Virus record (IMG/VR): IMGVR_UViG_3300042544_004392
Location: 1 to 20,544 of that record
Strand: one strand, 5' to 3'
Source: a virus
DNA length: 20,544 nt
How positions within the stretch are numbered: the stretch's first letter is position 1; the number at the start of each line of letters is the position of its first letter. Shown piece by piece: positions 8,047 to 15,869 of the stretch. Both the position numbers and the translations under genes were made by a program. The notes under the pieces are model-generated. The model had not been told where the DNA came from and did no database searches. It was given only the letters and a program-made list of their open reading frames with translations.

Positions 8047-8531
8047 CAGATCTTGGCTAGCTTCTTGGCTTCGGCGTCGATCCGCTCAGCCAGTCGCGTC
8101 GTAATGGCATCAACTGCTTCTTGCCGCTTGACTTCGAGTGCCGGACGCAGGAACGGACGGGCTGGCATTTTTGTTGTGCCAAATTCAATGAAGCGCCAGT
8201 ACCAGGCATCTTGGGAAAGGTTTTTCTTCTTCCCCTGAAGCCGGTATTTTTTCCCGTGCCGAACCGTCACAAAAAACGTCTGACGAGTCAGGCTCGATAG
8301 CTCCGGAATATGTTTCATGATCACGGAACGCTTTAAGGTGCCCGGCGGAGGCTGATTGGGAATGGCTTCCGCGGCTTTGGGTGCACGGGACTTGGCTTCA
8401 TCCCGCACCACCTTGGCCCCGGCATACACGGCGTTTCGTAGTCCGTTCTTGGCCACTCGTGCGGGGAGTTGATTTAAGAGCTTCACCAGTTCAGCGGCGC
8501 CCTTGACTTGCATGCGCTCAAACTTAGCCAT
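8046..8531 (-). CDS. HK97 gp10-family head-tail joining protein
   Basis: This encodes 161 residues of the HK97 gp10 family. The landmarks are a helical N-terminus (KGAAELVKLLNQLPARVAKN), a stretch of small polar residues (KSRAPKAAEAIPNQPPPGTLK), and the typical WRFIEFGTTKMPARPFLRPA near residue 115. Members lie between the head-closure and tail-terminator genes and act in tail completion. Two adjacent ATGs exist at 8534 and 8531. AGAAGG is eight bases upstream of the second, which I chose; it overlaps the previous gene by eight bases (ATGGCTAA). The frame is open to 8552, but that start would lack a binding site. Confidence 0.88.
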   Translation of the reverse strand: MAKFERMQVKGAAELVKLLNQLPARVAKNGLRNAVYAGAKVVRDEAKSRAPKAAEAIPNQPPPGTLKRSVIMKHIPELSSLTRQTFFVTVRHGKKYRLQGKKKNLSQDAWYWRFIEFGTTKMPARPFLRPALEVKRQEAVDAITTRLAERIDAEAKKLAKI

Positions 8532-8874
8532 CATCGATGCCTTCTGAAGCATAAAGGGTCAACAGAACGTTCTCTTCGTCCTCGTTGATGCCCCCATGTA
8601 TTTTGAAGATCCGCCCGCCATGCATACCTCGAAAATTCGGCAGGTCTCGCAAGTCAGCCAAAGTGGCTTGGTAGCGCACCGAGATCTGATGTGTGATCTC
8701 TGCTGATATGCGTTGCGCAATCACGAGATGGCGTGCTGAGATCGGAGTGATGCTGGCCCAGACTGTTTTGAACGGCATCCAGCTGCGCGCTGGCGCACCA
8801 AGCTCATCGACTACCGTTGTGGCCCGTTGCAGGGCGAGCCGGTGGATGAGCATCCCTGCCGGTACCGCTGTCAT
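8524..8874 (-). CDS. Head closure / head-tail adaptor protein
   Basis: This encodes 116 residues of the SPP1 gp16-like head-tail joining family. Supporting segments are LIHRLALQRATTVVDELGAP (about 9-28), WMPFKTVWASITPISARHL (about 32-50), and the late HGGRIFKIHGGINEDEENVLLTLYA, a common end of this beta-barrel fold. It forms the ring beneath the gp6-like connector that closes the filled head. The ATG at 8874 overlaps the stop of the connector gene by ATGA (8874-8871). The end overlaps the gp10-family gene by eight bases. Confidence 0.87.
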   Translation of the reverse strand: MTAVPAGMLIHRLALQRATTVVDELGAPARSWMPFKTVWASITPISARHLVIAQRISAEITHQISVRYQATLADLRDLPNFRGMHGGRIFKIHGGINEDEENVLLTLYASEGIDDG

Positions 8875-9446
8875 ACAAGGGCCACCCGGTAGGGATCCAG
8901 CAAGCCATCCACAAACGGTAACGGGTCAATCCGCCCACGCATTAAGATCGACATCTCCTCGCGGTGCGCGTAGAGACTACCGACACGCAGCTTGATCCAA
9001 CTCTTAAGGCCCTCGGGTACTGTTTGCGCTGCACCATATCCCGCATCGAAGGTGATCGTCACCGCACCAATCTGCGGCAGGGTGTTTGGCCAGGTCTTGC
9101 CAAACACCGGGGTGATTCGTGCCGGCTCACACGCGGTATCCACCACGTAGTCGATCAAAGGCATCGTCTGACTAATGCCATTCATGTCGAGATACTGAAT
9201 ATTCATGACCGATTGCACCGGGCATTTCGCTAAAAGGATGGCATGACATGGAAATGCATCCAGTACCAGCTTCCAGCGCGCAGTCATCAACTGCCTGCCC
9301 GTCAACGTCTCTGCTGCCTGACGGGCAGCGGTAATGATGGAGCTAATGAGTGCATCGTCATCGTCAACATCTACCCGCAGGTGAAGCTTAGCCTCGGCCA
9401 GAGACACCGGTTCCCCTGCGGGTGGCGTGACGAGTTGCAAGGACAC
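8871..9446 (-). CDS. gp6-like head-tail connector
   Basis: This encodes 191 residues. The opening (LQLVTPPAGEPVSLAEAKLHLRVDVDDDDALISSIITAAR, in parts) is the hallmark of the HK97 gp6/phage connector family: a short strand, then the helical SLAEAK element, then an acidic loop. The rest includes WKLVLDAFP and VTITFDAGYG. Twelve or thirteen copies form a ring below the portal. The start is a GTG at 9446, two bases after... more exactly three bases beyond the previous TAA (9452-9450). No strong ribosome binding site is seen, so re-initiation from the upstream gene is likely. The stop overlaps the head-closure start. Confidence 0.88.
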   Translation of the reverse strand: MSLQLVTPPAGEPVSLAEAKLHLRVDVDDDDALISSIITAARQAAETLTGRQLMTARWKLVLDAFPCHAILLAKCPVQSVMNIQYLDMNGISQTMPLIDYVVDTACEPARITPVFGKTWPNTLPQIGAVTITFDAGYGAAQTVPEGLKSWIKLRVGSLYAHREEMSILMRGRIDPLPFVDGLLDPYRVALV

Positions 9447-9449
9447 GGA

Positions 9450-9899
9450 TTAGACGACCTGAGCGACCGCTGCTTGGTTGGCGCCTTCAGCCGGTGCAAA
9501 GCGTGGATCAACCCCTAGCAATTGAGCGGCGGTCTGGGCGGCAGCACTGGCAACTGTTACCACGACGCGGACATAAGTAAAGCCGCCATTGACATCCAGC
9601 TCGTCCGGGCGAAGGTTGATTAGCGCCTGACGATTTGCGCCATTTACCGCTTGAGCTAGCTGGGTAATTGCTTTGCCAGCGATGTCCTTAGCGCCTGTGC
9701 CTGCGGCATCCGTTGATTGCTGAAGCTTCGCATCTACGGTACTGCCATTGGCCATGGCACCGGTCTCGATCATGGCCAATAGCGTATGGTGGGCATTCAA
9801 TGCCACCCAACCGCTCGCAGCCACACCAATGGCTTGGTTGCTTGGATCAATACTGGCAAGTACTGCCAGTCGTTCACTACCTTTTGCGTTGGGAAACAT
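9450..9899 (-). CDS. Unassigned small head-module protein (possible decoration protein)
   Basis: This encodes 149 residues, with AAGGAG six bases before the ATG at 9899. I do not recognise a named family. Visible features are an opening FPNAKGSERLAVLASIDPS, several Ala/Gly/Thr-rich strands, DAKLQQSTDAAGTGAKDI near residue 56, and ELDVNGGFTYVRVVVTVASA near residue 104. There is no signal peptide, membrane segment or cysteine. It lies 27 bases after the major capsid gene and before the connector, a position where phages often place a head decoration or other minor head protein. That role is inferred from position and from the beta-rich, Ala-rich composition only. Confidence 0.7.
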   Translation of the reverse strand: MFPNAKGSERLAVLASIDPSNQAIGVAASGWVALNAHHTLLAMIETGAMANGSTVDAKLQQSTDAAGTGAKDIAGKAITQLAQAVNGANRQALINLRPDELDVNGGFTYVRVVVTVASAAAQTAAQLLGVDPRFAPAEGANQAAVAQVV

Positions 9900-9926
9900 A
9901 CAAATCTCCTTAAAATTGTGGCCGAG

Positions 9927-11252
9927 TTAGCGAGCGCCGAGTTGAACGAAAGGCGACATTGACGCGCTGCCCTTGGCTGGAGAGATGGGCGCTGCAATCT
10001 TGGATTGGCCGTCCATGCGGAAGGTGGTCCTAAATGCCGTTAGATCTGCGTCGAAATAAAGATGCATCGACGTGGCTGTTTGCATGCCGCCCGCTTTAGT
10101 GATGGTCTGGTAGTAGGACAAATCAGCAAGCAGCACGTCCCCTTGGCCTGAGAAGGTGTTGGCATGTTGAGATATAAAAACCGGTCGACCCAGGAGGCTG
10201 CCGTAAGGCGAGATCTGAATGCCGCCTACCGACAAGCCTGTAGGCAGATAGATCGGATAGTTGCCCAGCGTGAGTGTGAAGAGGGCTGGAAGCACATCGT
10301 TATTGACGATCCAGACTGATTTCCCAAAACTTCCCGGTGGCAGTCGAGAAATCATTTTTGCCAGGTTTTGCGGCGTGAGGGTTTGCGTTGCCTGGTTCTG
10401 CTCTTTAGCAACGGTCACCGTTGTGCTGTTGTTCATGCAGCCCATTGGTACCCCAGTCCCCGAGCCAAAGAGGATGGATTCGTTGGTTTTCCAGCGAATG
10501 GAGGTGGCGATTTTTTCGGGCAGATAGCTCGACAGGGCATTGGTGTCGTCGAGCAGCTCATCGGTGACGGGAACTAACGCCATCAATTTTTTAAGGCGCA
10601 AGGTAGACAGCCCCAACACCGGCTTCGTGCTAGCTGCAGGCGTGGCTTCACCCTGCCAGTACGCACGAATGCCGTTGCTGCCCCAGGGCGTAGTTTCATC
10701 TTTCGGAAACGCCATCGTGTTTCCGGTGATCTCAACGTTATCCGTCATCGGCAGCAGCGAATCTTCACCCAGGGACAACTGGAAGATTTCACGCGCAAAC
10801 TGCGGCGGCACCAGAAAGCCGCCGTCTTGTGCAGAGCCTTCATTGCCGAAGTTCGCTGGCACCGCCGCGCTGCGGGCCGAACCAAGGATCAAACGTTCAT
10901 CGATTGTGCTGCCGGGCTTCTGGGCCTGGCAGACAGTTTTCAGGAATTCGCCAACGCTATGAAAGCCATGGGTTGGATTGCCCTCACGGTTGTCCGTTAC
11001 AGAAATGATGGCTGAGGGGGTAATCGGTGCTGAATAAGCGACATGCGCCATCTGCGCTTCTTCAGCGATCAAGGCCGCTTCGCGGTCGATTGCACCGGAC
11101 GCCGCTTCGATTTTCGATTTCAGCGCATCAAAGGCCGACAATTCTTCATCGGTCATGTCGCGCTCTTCTGCAGCAGCGATATCAGTCAGGGTGCGTGCAT
11201 CCTTGACCAGGTTGGCTTTGCGAGACTGAAGCTCGCGCAATTTATTGCTCAT
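9927..11252 (-). CDS. HK97-fold major capsid protein
   Basis: This encodes 441 residues. Residues about 1-110 form a charged helical scaffold (delta) domain, as in HK97-type capsids that lack a separate scaffold. The HK97 core follows, with GSAQDGGFLVPPQFAREIFQL (in parts, about 150), the E-loop region with MAFPKDET, LMALVPVTDELLDDT and the late LADLSYYQTITKAGG. The delta domain is probably removed by the upstream S49 protease. The frame is open to 11288, but the ATG at 11252 is chosen because it starts the delta domain and has GGAGAG five bases upstream. A strong terminator-like hairpin lies immediately before that ribosome binding site. Confidence 0.95.
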   Translation of the reverse strand: MSNKLRELQSRKANLVKDARTLTDIAAAEERDMTDEELSAFDALKSKIEAASGAIDREAALIAEEAQMAHVAYSAPITPSAIISVTDNREGNPTHGFHSVGEFLKTVCQAQKPGSTIDERLILGSARSAAVPANFGNEGSAQDGGFLVPPQFAREIFQLSLGEDSLLPMTDNVEITGNTMAFPKDETTPWGSNGIRAYWQGEATPAASTKPVLGLSTLRLKKLMALVPVTDELLDDTNALSSYLPEKIATSIRWKTNESILFGSGTGVPMGCMNNSTTVTVAKEQNQATQTLTPQNLAKMISRLPPGSFGKSVWIVNNDVLPALFTLTLGNYPIYLPTGLSVGGIQISPYGSLLGRPVFISQHANTFSGQGDVLLADLSYYQTITKAGGMQTATSMHLYFDADLTAFRTTFRMDGQSKIAAPISPAKGSASMSPFVQLGAR

Positions 11253-11269
11253 TAGGTCTCTCCATAAAT

Positions 11270-11295
11270 AAAAAAGCCACCCGAGCAAGGGTGGC
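11270..11295 (-). terminator. Terminator-like hairpin directly before the capsid gene
   Basis: On the minus strand GCCACCC-TTGCTC-GGGTGGC forms a perfect 7-bp GC-rich stem followed at once by TTTTTT (11275-11270) and ATTTAT. This is a good intrinsic terminator by sequence. The capsid ribosome binding site (GGAGAG) begins about eight bases later, leaving no room for a new promoter. It may therefore be read through in the late operon, or serve as an mRNA 5' stabiliser. Confidence 0.7.
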
Positions 11296-11303
11296 GATTG
11301 GGG

Positions 11304-11346
11304 TGCGACCTATGGGTCGCAAGGTTTGTAGCGCTCAACGGAGCGC
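11304..11346 (-). other. Two further perfect hairpins between protease and capsid genes
   Basis: Upstream of the terminator-like hairpin are GCGCTC/GAGCGC (11331-11336 with 11341-11346, 4-base loop) and TGCGACC/GGTCGCA (11304-11310 with 11315-11321, 4-base loop). With the hairpin at 11276-11295 they give three consecutive perfect stem-loops in a 114-base gap. This gap is the longest between structural genes in the head-tail block. They have no coding role that I can see. Confidence 0.65.
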
Positions 11347-11366
11347 ATCAAGTTAAATTTAAATTT

Positions 11367-12302
11367 TTACATCAAGGCGATCGCATCACGTGCATGTTGA
11401 AGACGTGGGACATGCGTAGATCTCAAGGGGATTGTAGTGCGTGCCTGCTTTTGCATTTTGAGCAGTACTTGATCAAAGCTGGCAACGCTATCGACCATGC
11501 CTTGTTTTATTGCAGCGTCAGCGCCAAGCACACGACCTTGCCCCATGCCCGAGATAACGTCAGCGACCGATACGTTTCTGCCCTTGGCAACCGATTGCGC
11601 AAACGCTTGGTAGTAGTCCTCCACCCGAGATTGCATGAACGCTTGTGCCTCGGGATCCAGTGGGCCGTAAGGATTGCCTTCTACCTTGTAAGTGCCGGAG
11701 GAAATCAGTGTTGTCTTGATCCCGGCATCATCAAACGCCTTGCTGAAATCCTGGTGCGCTTGCCACACGCCGATACTGCCGACTTCGCCACCCGGGGTGA
11801 CGTAGAACTCGCTGGCCGAGCAACCGATCCAATAGGCAGCCGACGCAGCCAAACTGTTGGCAATTGCGATGATGGGTTTTTGTGAGCGGGCCTGAAAAAT
11901 CTCCTCAGCCAGTTCAGCCACCCCGTAGACGCTGCCACCCGGGCTGTCGATATCGATGAGTATCTGACCAACTGAGGTGTCAGCCAGCAGCTGACGGAGC
12001 GCTGCCGAGAATTGTTCGGTGCTGGTGCAACCCGGCCCTGAGATGTTGTCGACCATATTGCCGCGTTGCGTGATGACACCGTAGAGCGGCAGCACAGCGA
12101 TGCCTAGACCGGAACGTTCAGCCACGTATTGTTTGCGTGTAGTACGAACCACGCGGTCCGTATGGATCTGAAACTGCACACTGTCCTCGGGCTCTCGTCC
12201 ACCCGACCAGCGCGCCAAGACACTGGCAATCGTCTGCAGTCGGTCAGGCATCAGCGCCCAGGGTGTGCTCAGAAATTCTCCAAGCAGTAATGAAGGATTC
12301 AT
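11367..12302 (-). CDS. S49 (SppA-like) head maturation protease
   Basis: This encodes 311 residues of the S49 serine peptidase family, which lambda protein C also belongs to. The ClpP/crotonase fold is visible: VLPLYGVITQRG (about 70-81), ILIDIDSPGGSVYG (about 114-127), the catalytic serine Ser154 in NSLAASAAYW, and the general base Lys206 in SGTYKVEGNPYGPLD. The position between portal and major capsid genes implies it cuts the capsid delta domain and other head proteins inside the prohead. No separate scaffold gene follows, and the C-terminal tail after about residue 280 is short. The ATG at 12302 overlaps the portal stop by ATGA. Confidence 0.93.
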   Translation of the reverse strand: MNPSLLLGEFLSTPWALMPDRLQTIASVLARWSGGREPEDSVQFQIHTDRVVRTTRKQYVAERSGLGIAVLPLYGVITQRGNMVDNISGPGCTSTEQFSAALRQLLADTSVGQILIDIDSPGGSVYGVAELAEEIFQARSQKPIIAIANSLAASAAYWIGCSASEFYVTPGGEVGSIGVWQAHQDFSKAFDDAGIKTTLISSGTYKVEGNPYGPLDPEAQAFMQSRVEDYYQAFAQSVAKGRNVSVADVISGMGQGRVLGADAAIKQGMVDSVASFDQVLLKMQKQARTTIPLRSTHVPRLQHARDAIALM

Positions 12303-13798
12303 GGTGTCGTTCCCAATGTAATTAGTAATTTACGCAAGGTGCTTTCGTCAGGGAGGGGGTCGCAGTTTTTTGCCCAGTGCTTGACTGATTCGTGGCTTAC
12401 GCCCAAAGCGTCAGCAATGAGCGATATATCGTTCGCGCCAATGACTCCCTTTTTGTGAATGCGTCGCGCCAGACGGCGAGCGTTCGATGCAACTAACGCG
12501 CCAAACCGCAAGCGCAGATCGGCGTCAGTTGGGTTTGCTGTTTCCCCGGGCTCCGATTCCGGATCGGTATCAGGAGTACGCGATGCGCTTTCCGTTTCAG
12601 ACTCTTGCGCATCAGACTCTTCGACCATGTTGAGCGGCCGCAGCGGCTGTTCAAGACCGGCAAGAGGATTTAAGTTTTCTGCTGCCCGCGCTTCGTTACG
12701 AGTGAGCCATCCGTTTTGGATGCCGCTTTGGTAATACGCTGAGCGGCTGGCCACATCACCACGCATCAAATTAGAAAAATCAAATTCGACTTCCAACGCT
12801 TCGCTATCGAAGATCAAATCACGTCCAATTGCCGCTTCCCAGCGCTCAGCCCAGGGTGTCATCGTGTGCATGACGAATTCCAGACTCTGCTGTTCGATAT
12901 TGGAAAAGGTGGCCCGGTCTAGATCCGCGATCATGTGGGGTGGCAATCTAAAAAGGCGCGCAATGTCCGTGATCTGAAACTTGCGTAGTTCCAGAAATTG
13001 CGCATCCTTGTTGGTGACACCCACTTCGTGGAATTTCATGCCGTTTTCAAGGACGAGAACTTTGCCTCGGTTCGCGCCAGACTGCGCTTGCTGATAGGAC
13101 TCCCGAAACACTCGCTTTGCCTCGGCGTCCTTGAAGTTTCCTGGGAACTCGATCCAGCCGCCGGTGGGCTTGGCGTCATTTGCAAAAAATCGTGCGCCAT
13201 AGTCTTGCGCGGCCAGCGCCATGCCCAGACTCTCGCGGGCGAGCTCAATCGGGCTCATACCCACCAAGCCGTCGGAGGACAGTCCCCGCAGATGCCACAC
13301 TTCGCCGCGAGGCAAAACCAATTCAGCCCCTCCGGCCTGACTGATCCGGTATCGGTAGTCACCGTTGGAGAGCATCTCCAGCGTCACCCGATCCGGGTGA
13401 ATGGGCAGCAGCTCGGTAATTTCACCTTTTGCATTGGCCAGAATCTGGCAGTACGCATTGCCGCGTAGCGTCAGGTGGCCCTGAAGCATCTCGCGCCATT
13501 CAAACGGATTCTGGTAGCGGTTGGGCGTGCGGGCCAGCCGGTGATATAGCCAGTGATCTTTGATACGGTCTTTGCCGCCATCGGGTCGGGTCCGGTAAAC
13601 CACGATGGGCAGCGAGGCCATGGTTTCCGACAAGATGCGAACGCATGCATAGACGGCTGCTAAGCGCATTGCGGCATCGGCAGACACCCGCATACCGGAG
13701 ACACTTCTTGACCCGGCCGGCTCAAAATAAAAATCGCCCCAGGGCGATCGGTCGGCCCGATACGCTTTGAAGCGATCAAAAAAACTCAGTAATCCCAT
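12299..13798 (-). CDS. HK97-family portal protein with C-terminal extension
   Basis: This encodes 499 residues. Residues 1 to about 395 are a typical HK97-type portal: DAAMRLAAVYACVRILSETMASLP (in parts, about 41-64), GNAYCQI, GLVGMSPIELARESLGMALA (about 177-196), and the late NIEQQSLEFVMHTMTPWAERWE. Twelve copies form the DNA channel at one head vertex. Beyond residue 395 there is an acidic, Ser/Glu/Pro-rich linker and then about 70 residues rich in Arg and Lys. These end in a segment that looks like a helix-turn-helix (NDISLIADALGVSHESVKHW, 456-475). The gene follows the large terminase by four bases and overlaps the protease start. Confidence 0.94.
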   Translation of the reverse strand: MGLLSFFDRFKAYRADRSPWGDFYFEPAGSRSVSGMRVSADAAMRLAAVYACVRILSETMASLPIVVYRTRPDGGKDRIKDHWLYHRLARTPNRYQNPFEWREMLQGHLTLRGNAYCQILANAKGEITELLPIHPDRVTLEMLSNGDYRYRISQAGGAELVLPRGEVWHLRGLSSDGLVGMSPIELARESLGMALAAQDYGARFFANDAKPTGGWIEFPGNFKDAEAKRVFRESYQQAQSGANRGKVLVLENGMKFHEVGVTNKDAQFLELRKFQITDIARLFRLPPHMIADLDRATFSNIEQQSLEFVMHTMTPWAERWEAAIGRDLIFDSEALEVEFDFSNLMRGDVASRSAYYQSGIQNGWLTRNEARAAENLNPLAGLEQPLRPLNMVEESDAQESETESASRTPDTDPESEPGETANPTDADLRLRFGALVASNARRLARRIHKKGVIGANDISLIADALGVSHESVKHWAKNCDPLPDESTLRKLLITLGTTP

Positions 13799-13802
13799 GG
13801 GA

Positions 13803-15515
13803 TTAAAGCAGCATCAATTCGTAATCAGTGCCCAGCACCACCGCGTCACCCGGCTTGATAGCTCTGGAGAGCGCCATGATGAGGGCGACGATGCCGTCGA
13901 TTTTGTTTTCTGGTCGTTCCTTGCGCGGGTAGATGTTGTCTTTGACATCGAGATGCGCGACGACATTGCTGGCCATCCACGTTAGGACCGGATCGCTGTC
14001 ATGCGCTAATTTTCTCTGGAGCACCAGCGCTTCAAGGATTTTCATGGGCTCACTGAAGTTAAGAACGGTGGGACGCACTTCGATCATCGGCAGCCCTTCG
14101 GCCAGCATGCGCGTTGATAATTGCGTAGCCTGAAACGGGTCAAAGGCCACCGCCTGAATGGCAAACCGAGACGCCATATCGAGGAGGTCAGCCTCAATCC
14201 AGCTAAAGTCAATCACATTGCCGGGTGTGACAGTTAGACGTCCTGTGCGCATCCAGCCCGAATACTGGCTATTGCCGGCGCCATGGACAGTGTCTTCAGG
14301 CAGGTAGTATTTGCCGAACGTGACATACGCATCAGCAATCTCTGGATGTGCAAAAACCAGAATCAGCGCGGCGATGTCCGTTTTGCTGGCCAGATCCAAT
14401 CCGATCCAGCAGGGCTGACCAATAAAGTTATCAATGTCCAGACTGGTGTCAGCGCAAGCGTCCCACGCGCGCATATCCATCCATGCTGTATCAGCATTGA
14501 CCCACTCATTCAAGTGCTTGGTCTTGAAGTTGTTGACTGCGCTGGGCAGTTGCATGGCCTTAGCCTGCAGCGGTCCCAATATCTCAGGTCTGACCGAGAT
14601 GCCCCAGTTAGGGTTGGCCTTGATGAGTGCATTTTCACTGGTCCAGTCGTCGCCATCGTCTAGGCCGTAGATGATGCCGAACTGCGTGTCATCCTCGAAC
14701 ACGCCATCGAGCAGTTTGGAGACGAAGGTACGCACCTCGTAACAGATGCCTGCCCGGTTGCTACCAGCGGTGGTGATTACCCACAAGAGCGAGTTATCGC
14801 GTTTGCCGGTACCGGTTTCGACTACGTCGTAGACAGTACGTGTTTTATGAGCGTGCAACTCGTCAACACATCCAAAGTGAATGTTCAGACCATCAAGTGT
14901 CGAACCTTCAGCAGAGAGAGCTTCAAATTTTGAGCCTGACGCCAGCACGTGCATGTTGTGCGCGCCGACGTTCACGGAGAACCGCGTACGAAATCCCGGA
15001 CTGCGCCGGGCCATCGTTTGGGCATCGCCAAAGACGATCCGTGCCTGGTCGCGGGTGGTCGCCAGCGAGTACACCTCGGCACCGCCTTCGTGATCAGCGG
15101 CCAGCATGTAGAGCGCCACCGCTGAGGACAAGGTCGATTTGGCGTTGCCGCGAGGGACCTCGATGTACGAGCGCCGAAAACGTCGTTTGCCATCGGGTGT
15201 CACCCATCCAAACACCGTCGTCAGGATGAATACTTGCCACGGCTCCAGACTAATCGGCTCACCCGCCAGCGGCCCCTTCACGTGCGGTAAACGCTCAATG
15301 AACGCGCACAGGTTATCTGCGGGGCGAAATCCCCGGCCATTCCGGTCGCTTAGCTTCGGGTTGAAGCGATACGGACTGTCTCTCCCTTTGAAGCGAGCCA
15401 GGTCGTTCAACTGACGCTGACAGGCCAGTTGCACCCAGTGGCAGGCCGGGATTGCACCGGTGACCACAGATTGCGCGTACTGTTTTGCTGTGGCGGCATA
15501 GGAAGAGTTTGCCAT
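13803..15515 (-). CDS. terL: Terminase large subunit
   Basis: This encodes 570 residues of the HK97-type terminase family. The ATPase half has a deviant Walker A (PRGNAKST, 121-128), a Walker B ending in CVDE (216-219) and the coupling motif ITTAG (247-251). The nuclease half has acidic residues at Asp374 (IGLDLASKTD), Asp459 (AFDP) and Asp540 (NKIDG), placed as in RNase H-like terminase nucleases. It pumps DNA through the portal and cuts at the packaging site with the small subunit and probably the HNH protein. The ATG at 15515 has only a weak upstream GGAAT. It is separated from the small subunit gene by 681 bases that hold an oppositely oriented toxin-antitoxin pair. Confidence 0.95.
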   Translation of the reverse strand: MANSSYAATAKQYAQSVVTGAIPACHWVQLACQRQLNDLARFKGRDSPYRFNPKLSDRNGRGFRPADNLCAFIERLPHVKGPLAGEPISLEPWQVFILTTVFGWVTPDGKRRFRRSYIEVPRGNAKSTLSSAVALYMLAADHEGGAEVYSLATTRDQARIVFGDAQTMARRSPGFRTRFSVNVGAHNMHVLASGSKFEALSAEGSTLDGLNIHFGCVDELHAHKTRTVYDVVETGTGKRDNSLLWVITTAGSNRAGICYEVRTFVSKLLDGVFEDDTQFGIIYGLDDGDDWTSENALIKANPNWGISVRPEILGPLQAKAMQLPSAVNNFKTKHLNEWVNADTAWMDMRAWDACADTSLDIDNFIGQPCWIGLDLASKTDIAALILVFAHPEIADAYVTFGKYYLPEDTVHGAGNSQYSGWMRTGRLTVTPGNVIDFSWIEADLLDMASRFAIQAVAFDPFQATQLSTRMLAEGLPMIEVRPTVLNFSEPMKILEALVLQRKLAHDSDPVLTWMASNVVAHLDVKDNIYPRKERPENKIDGIVALIMALSRAIKPGDAVVLGTDYELMLL

Positions 15516-15541
15516 TGTGGAAATTTTTAGACTATTCCTGT

Positions 15542-15570
15542 TTGACGTTATTAACGCCGTTCGGTAATAT
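15542..15570 (+). promoter_or_regulatory. Sigma-70-type promoter for higBA
   Basis: TTGACG (15542-15547) and TAATAT (15565-15570) are separated by 17 bases, giving 5/6 matches to each consensus hexamer at ideal spacing. Transcription should start near 15576-15577, which is the higB ATG itself, so the toxin message appears leaderless. It reads away from terL. Confidence 0.75.
15546..15556 (+). promoter_or_regulatory. Likely HigA operator palindrome
   Basis: CGTTA-T-TAACG is an inverted repeat with perfect 5-base arms and a one-base centre. It overlaps the end of the -35 box and lies in the spacer of the higBA promoter. HigA antitoxins usually repress their own operon by binding such palindromes, so autorepression is inferred. 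Confidence 0.6.
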
Positions 15571-15575
15571 CAGGC

Positions 15576-15857
15576 ATGCCGATCCAATCGTTCCGATGTG
15601 CCGACACCGAAGCCCTCTATCGCGGCGAGCGCGTCGTTCGTTGGGTCAATATTGAGCGGGCAGCACTTCGTAAACTCACCCAACTCGCGGTGTCGCCGCG
15701 TTTGGAAGACCTTCGCGTTCCTCCTGGCAATCGTCTAGAGTTGTTACGGGGAGACCGGGCAGGGCAGTACAGCATCCGCATTAACGATCAGTGGCGGGTT
15801 TGTTTCGTGTGGGCTGACGATGGTGCCCACGATGTGGAAATCATCGATTACCACTAA
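15576..15857 (+). CDS. higB: HigB-type toxin (RelE superfamily mRNA interferase)
   Basis: This encodes 93 residues. The sequence opens MPIQSFRCADTEALYRG and closes with LLRGDRAGQYSIRINDQWRV and a final EIIDYH. This is the HigB pattern, including the C-terminal Tyr-His pair that matters for ribosome-dependent mRNA cleavage in the family. The toxin gene precedes the antitoxin gene, the usual order for HigBA. The ATG lies only five bases past the -10 box and has no ribosome binding site, so translation would begin on a leaderless mRNA. The pair lies on the strand opposite to the terminase genes and looks like an acquired accessory module. Confidence 0.92.
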   Translation: MPIQSFRCADTEALYRGERVVRWVNIERAALRKLTQLAVSPRLEDLRVPPGNRLELLRGDRAGQYSIRINDQWRVCFVWADDGAHDVEIIDYH

Positions 15858-15869
15858 AGGAGTTTGATC

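Noticed and set aside
11298-11885. Plus-strand frame of 195 codons opposite the S49 protease
   Set aside because: The opposite strand encodes a protease with intact catalytic residues; this frame also spans the hairpin cluster and has no ribosome binding site I can see.
13036-13248. Minus-strand 70-codon frame inside the portal gene
   Set aside because: It overlaps the conserved portal core in another frame and has no start signals.
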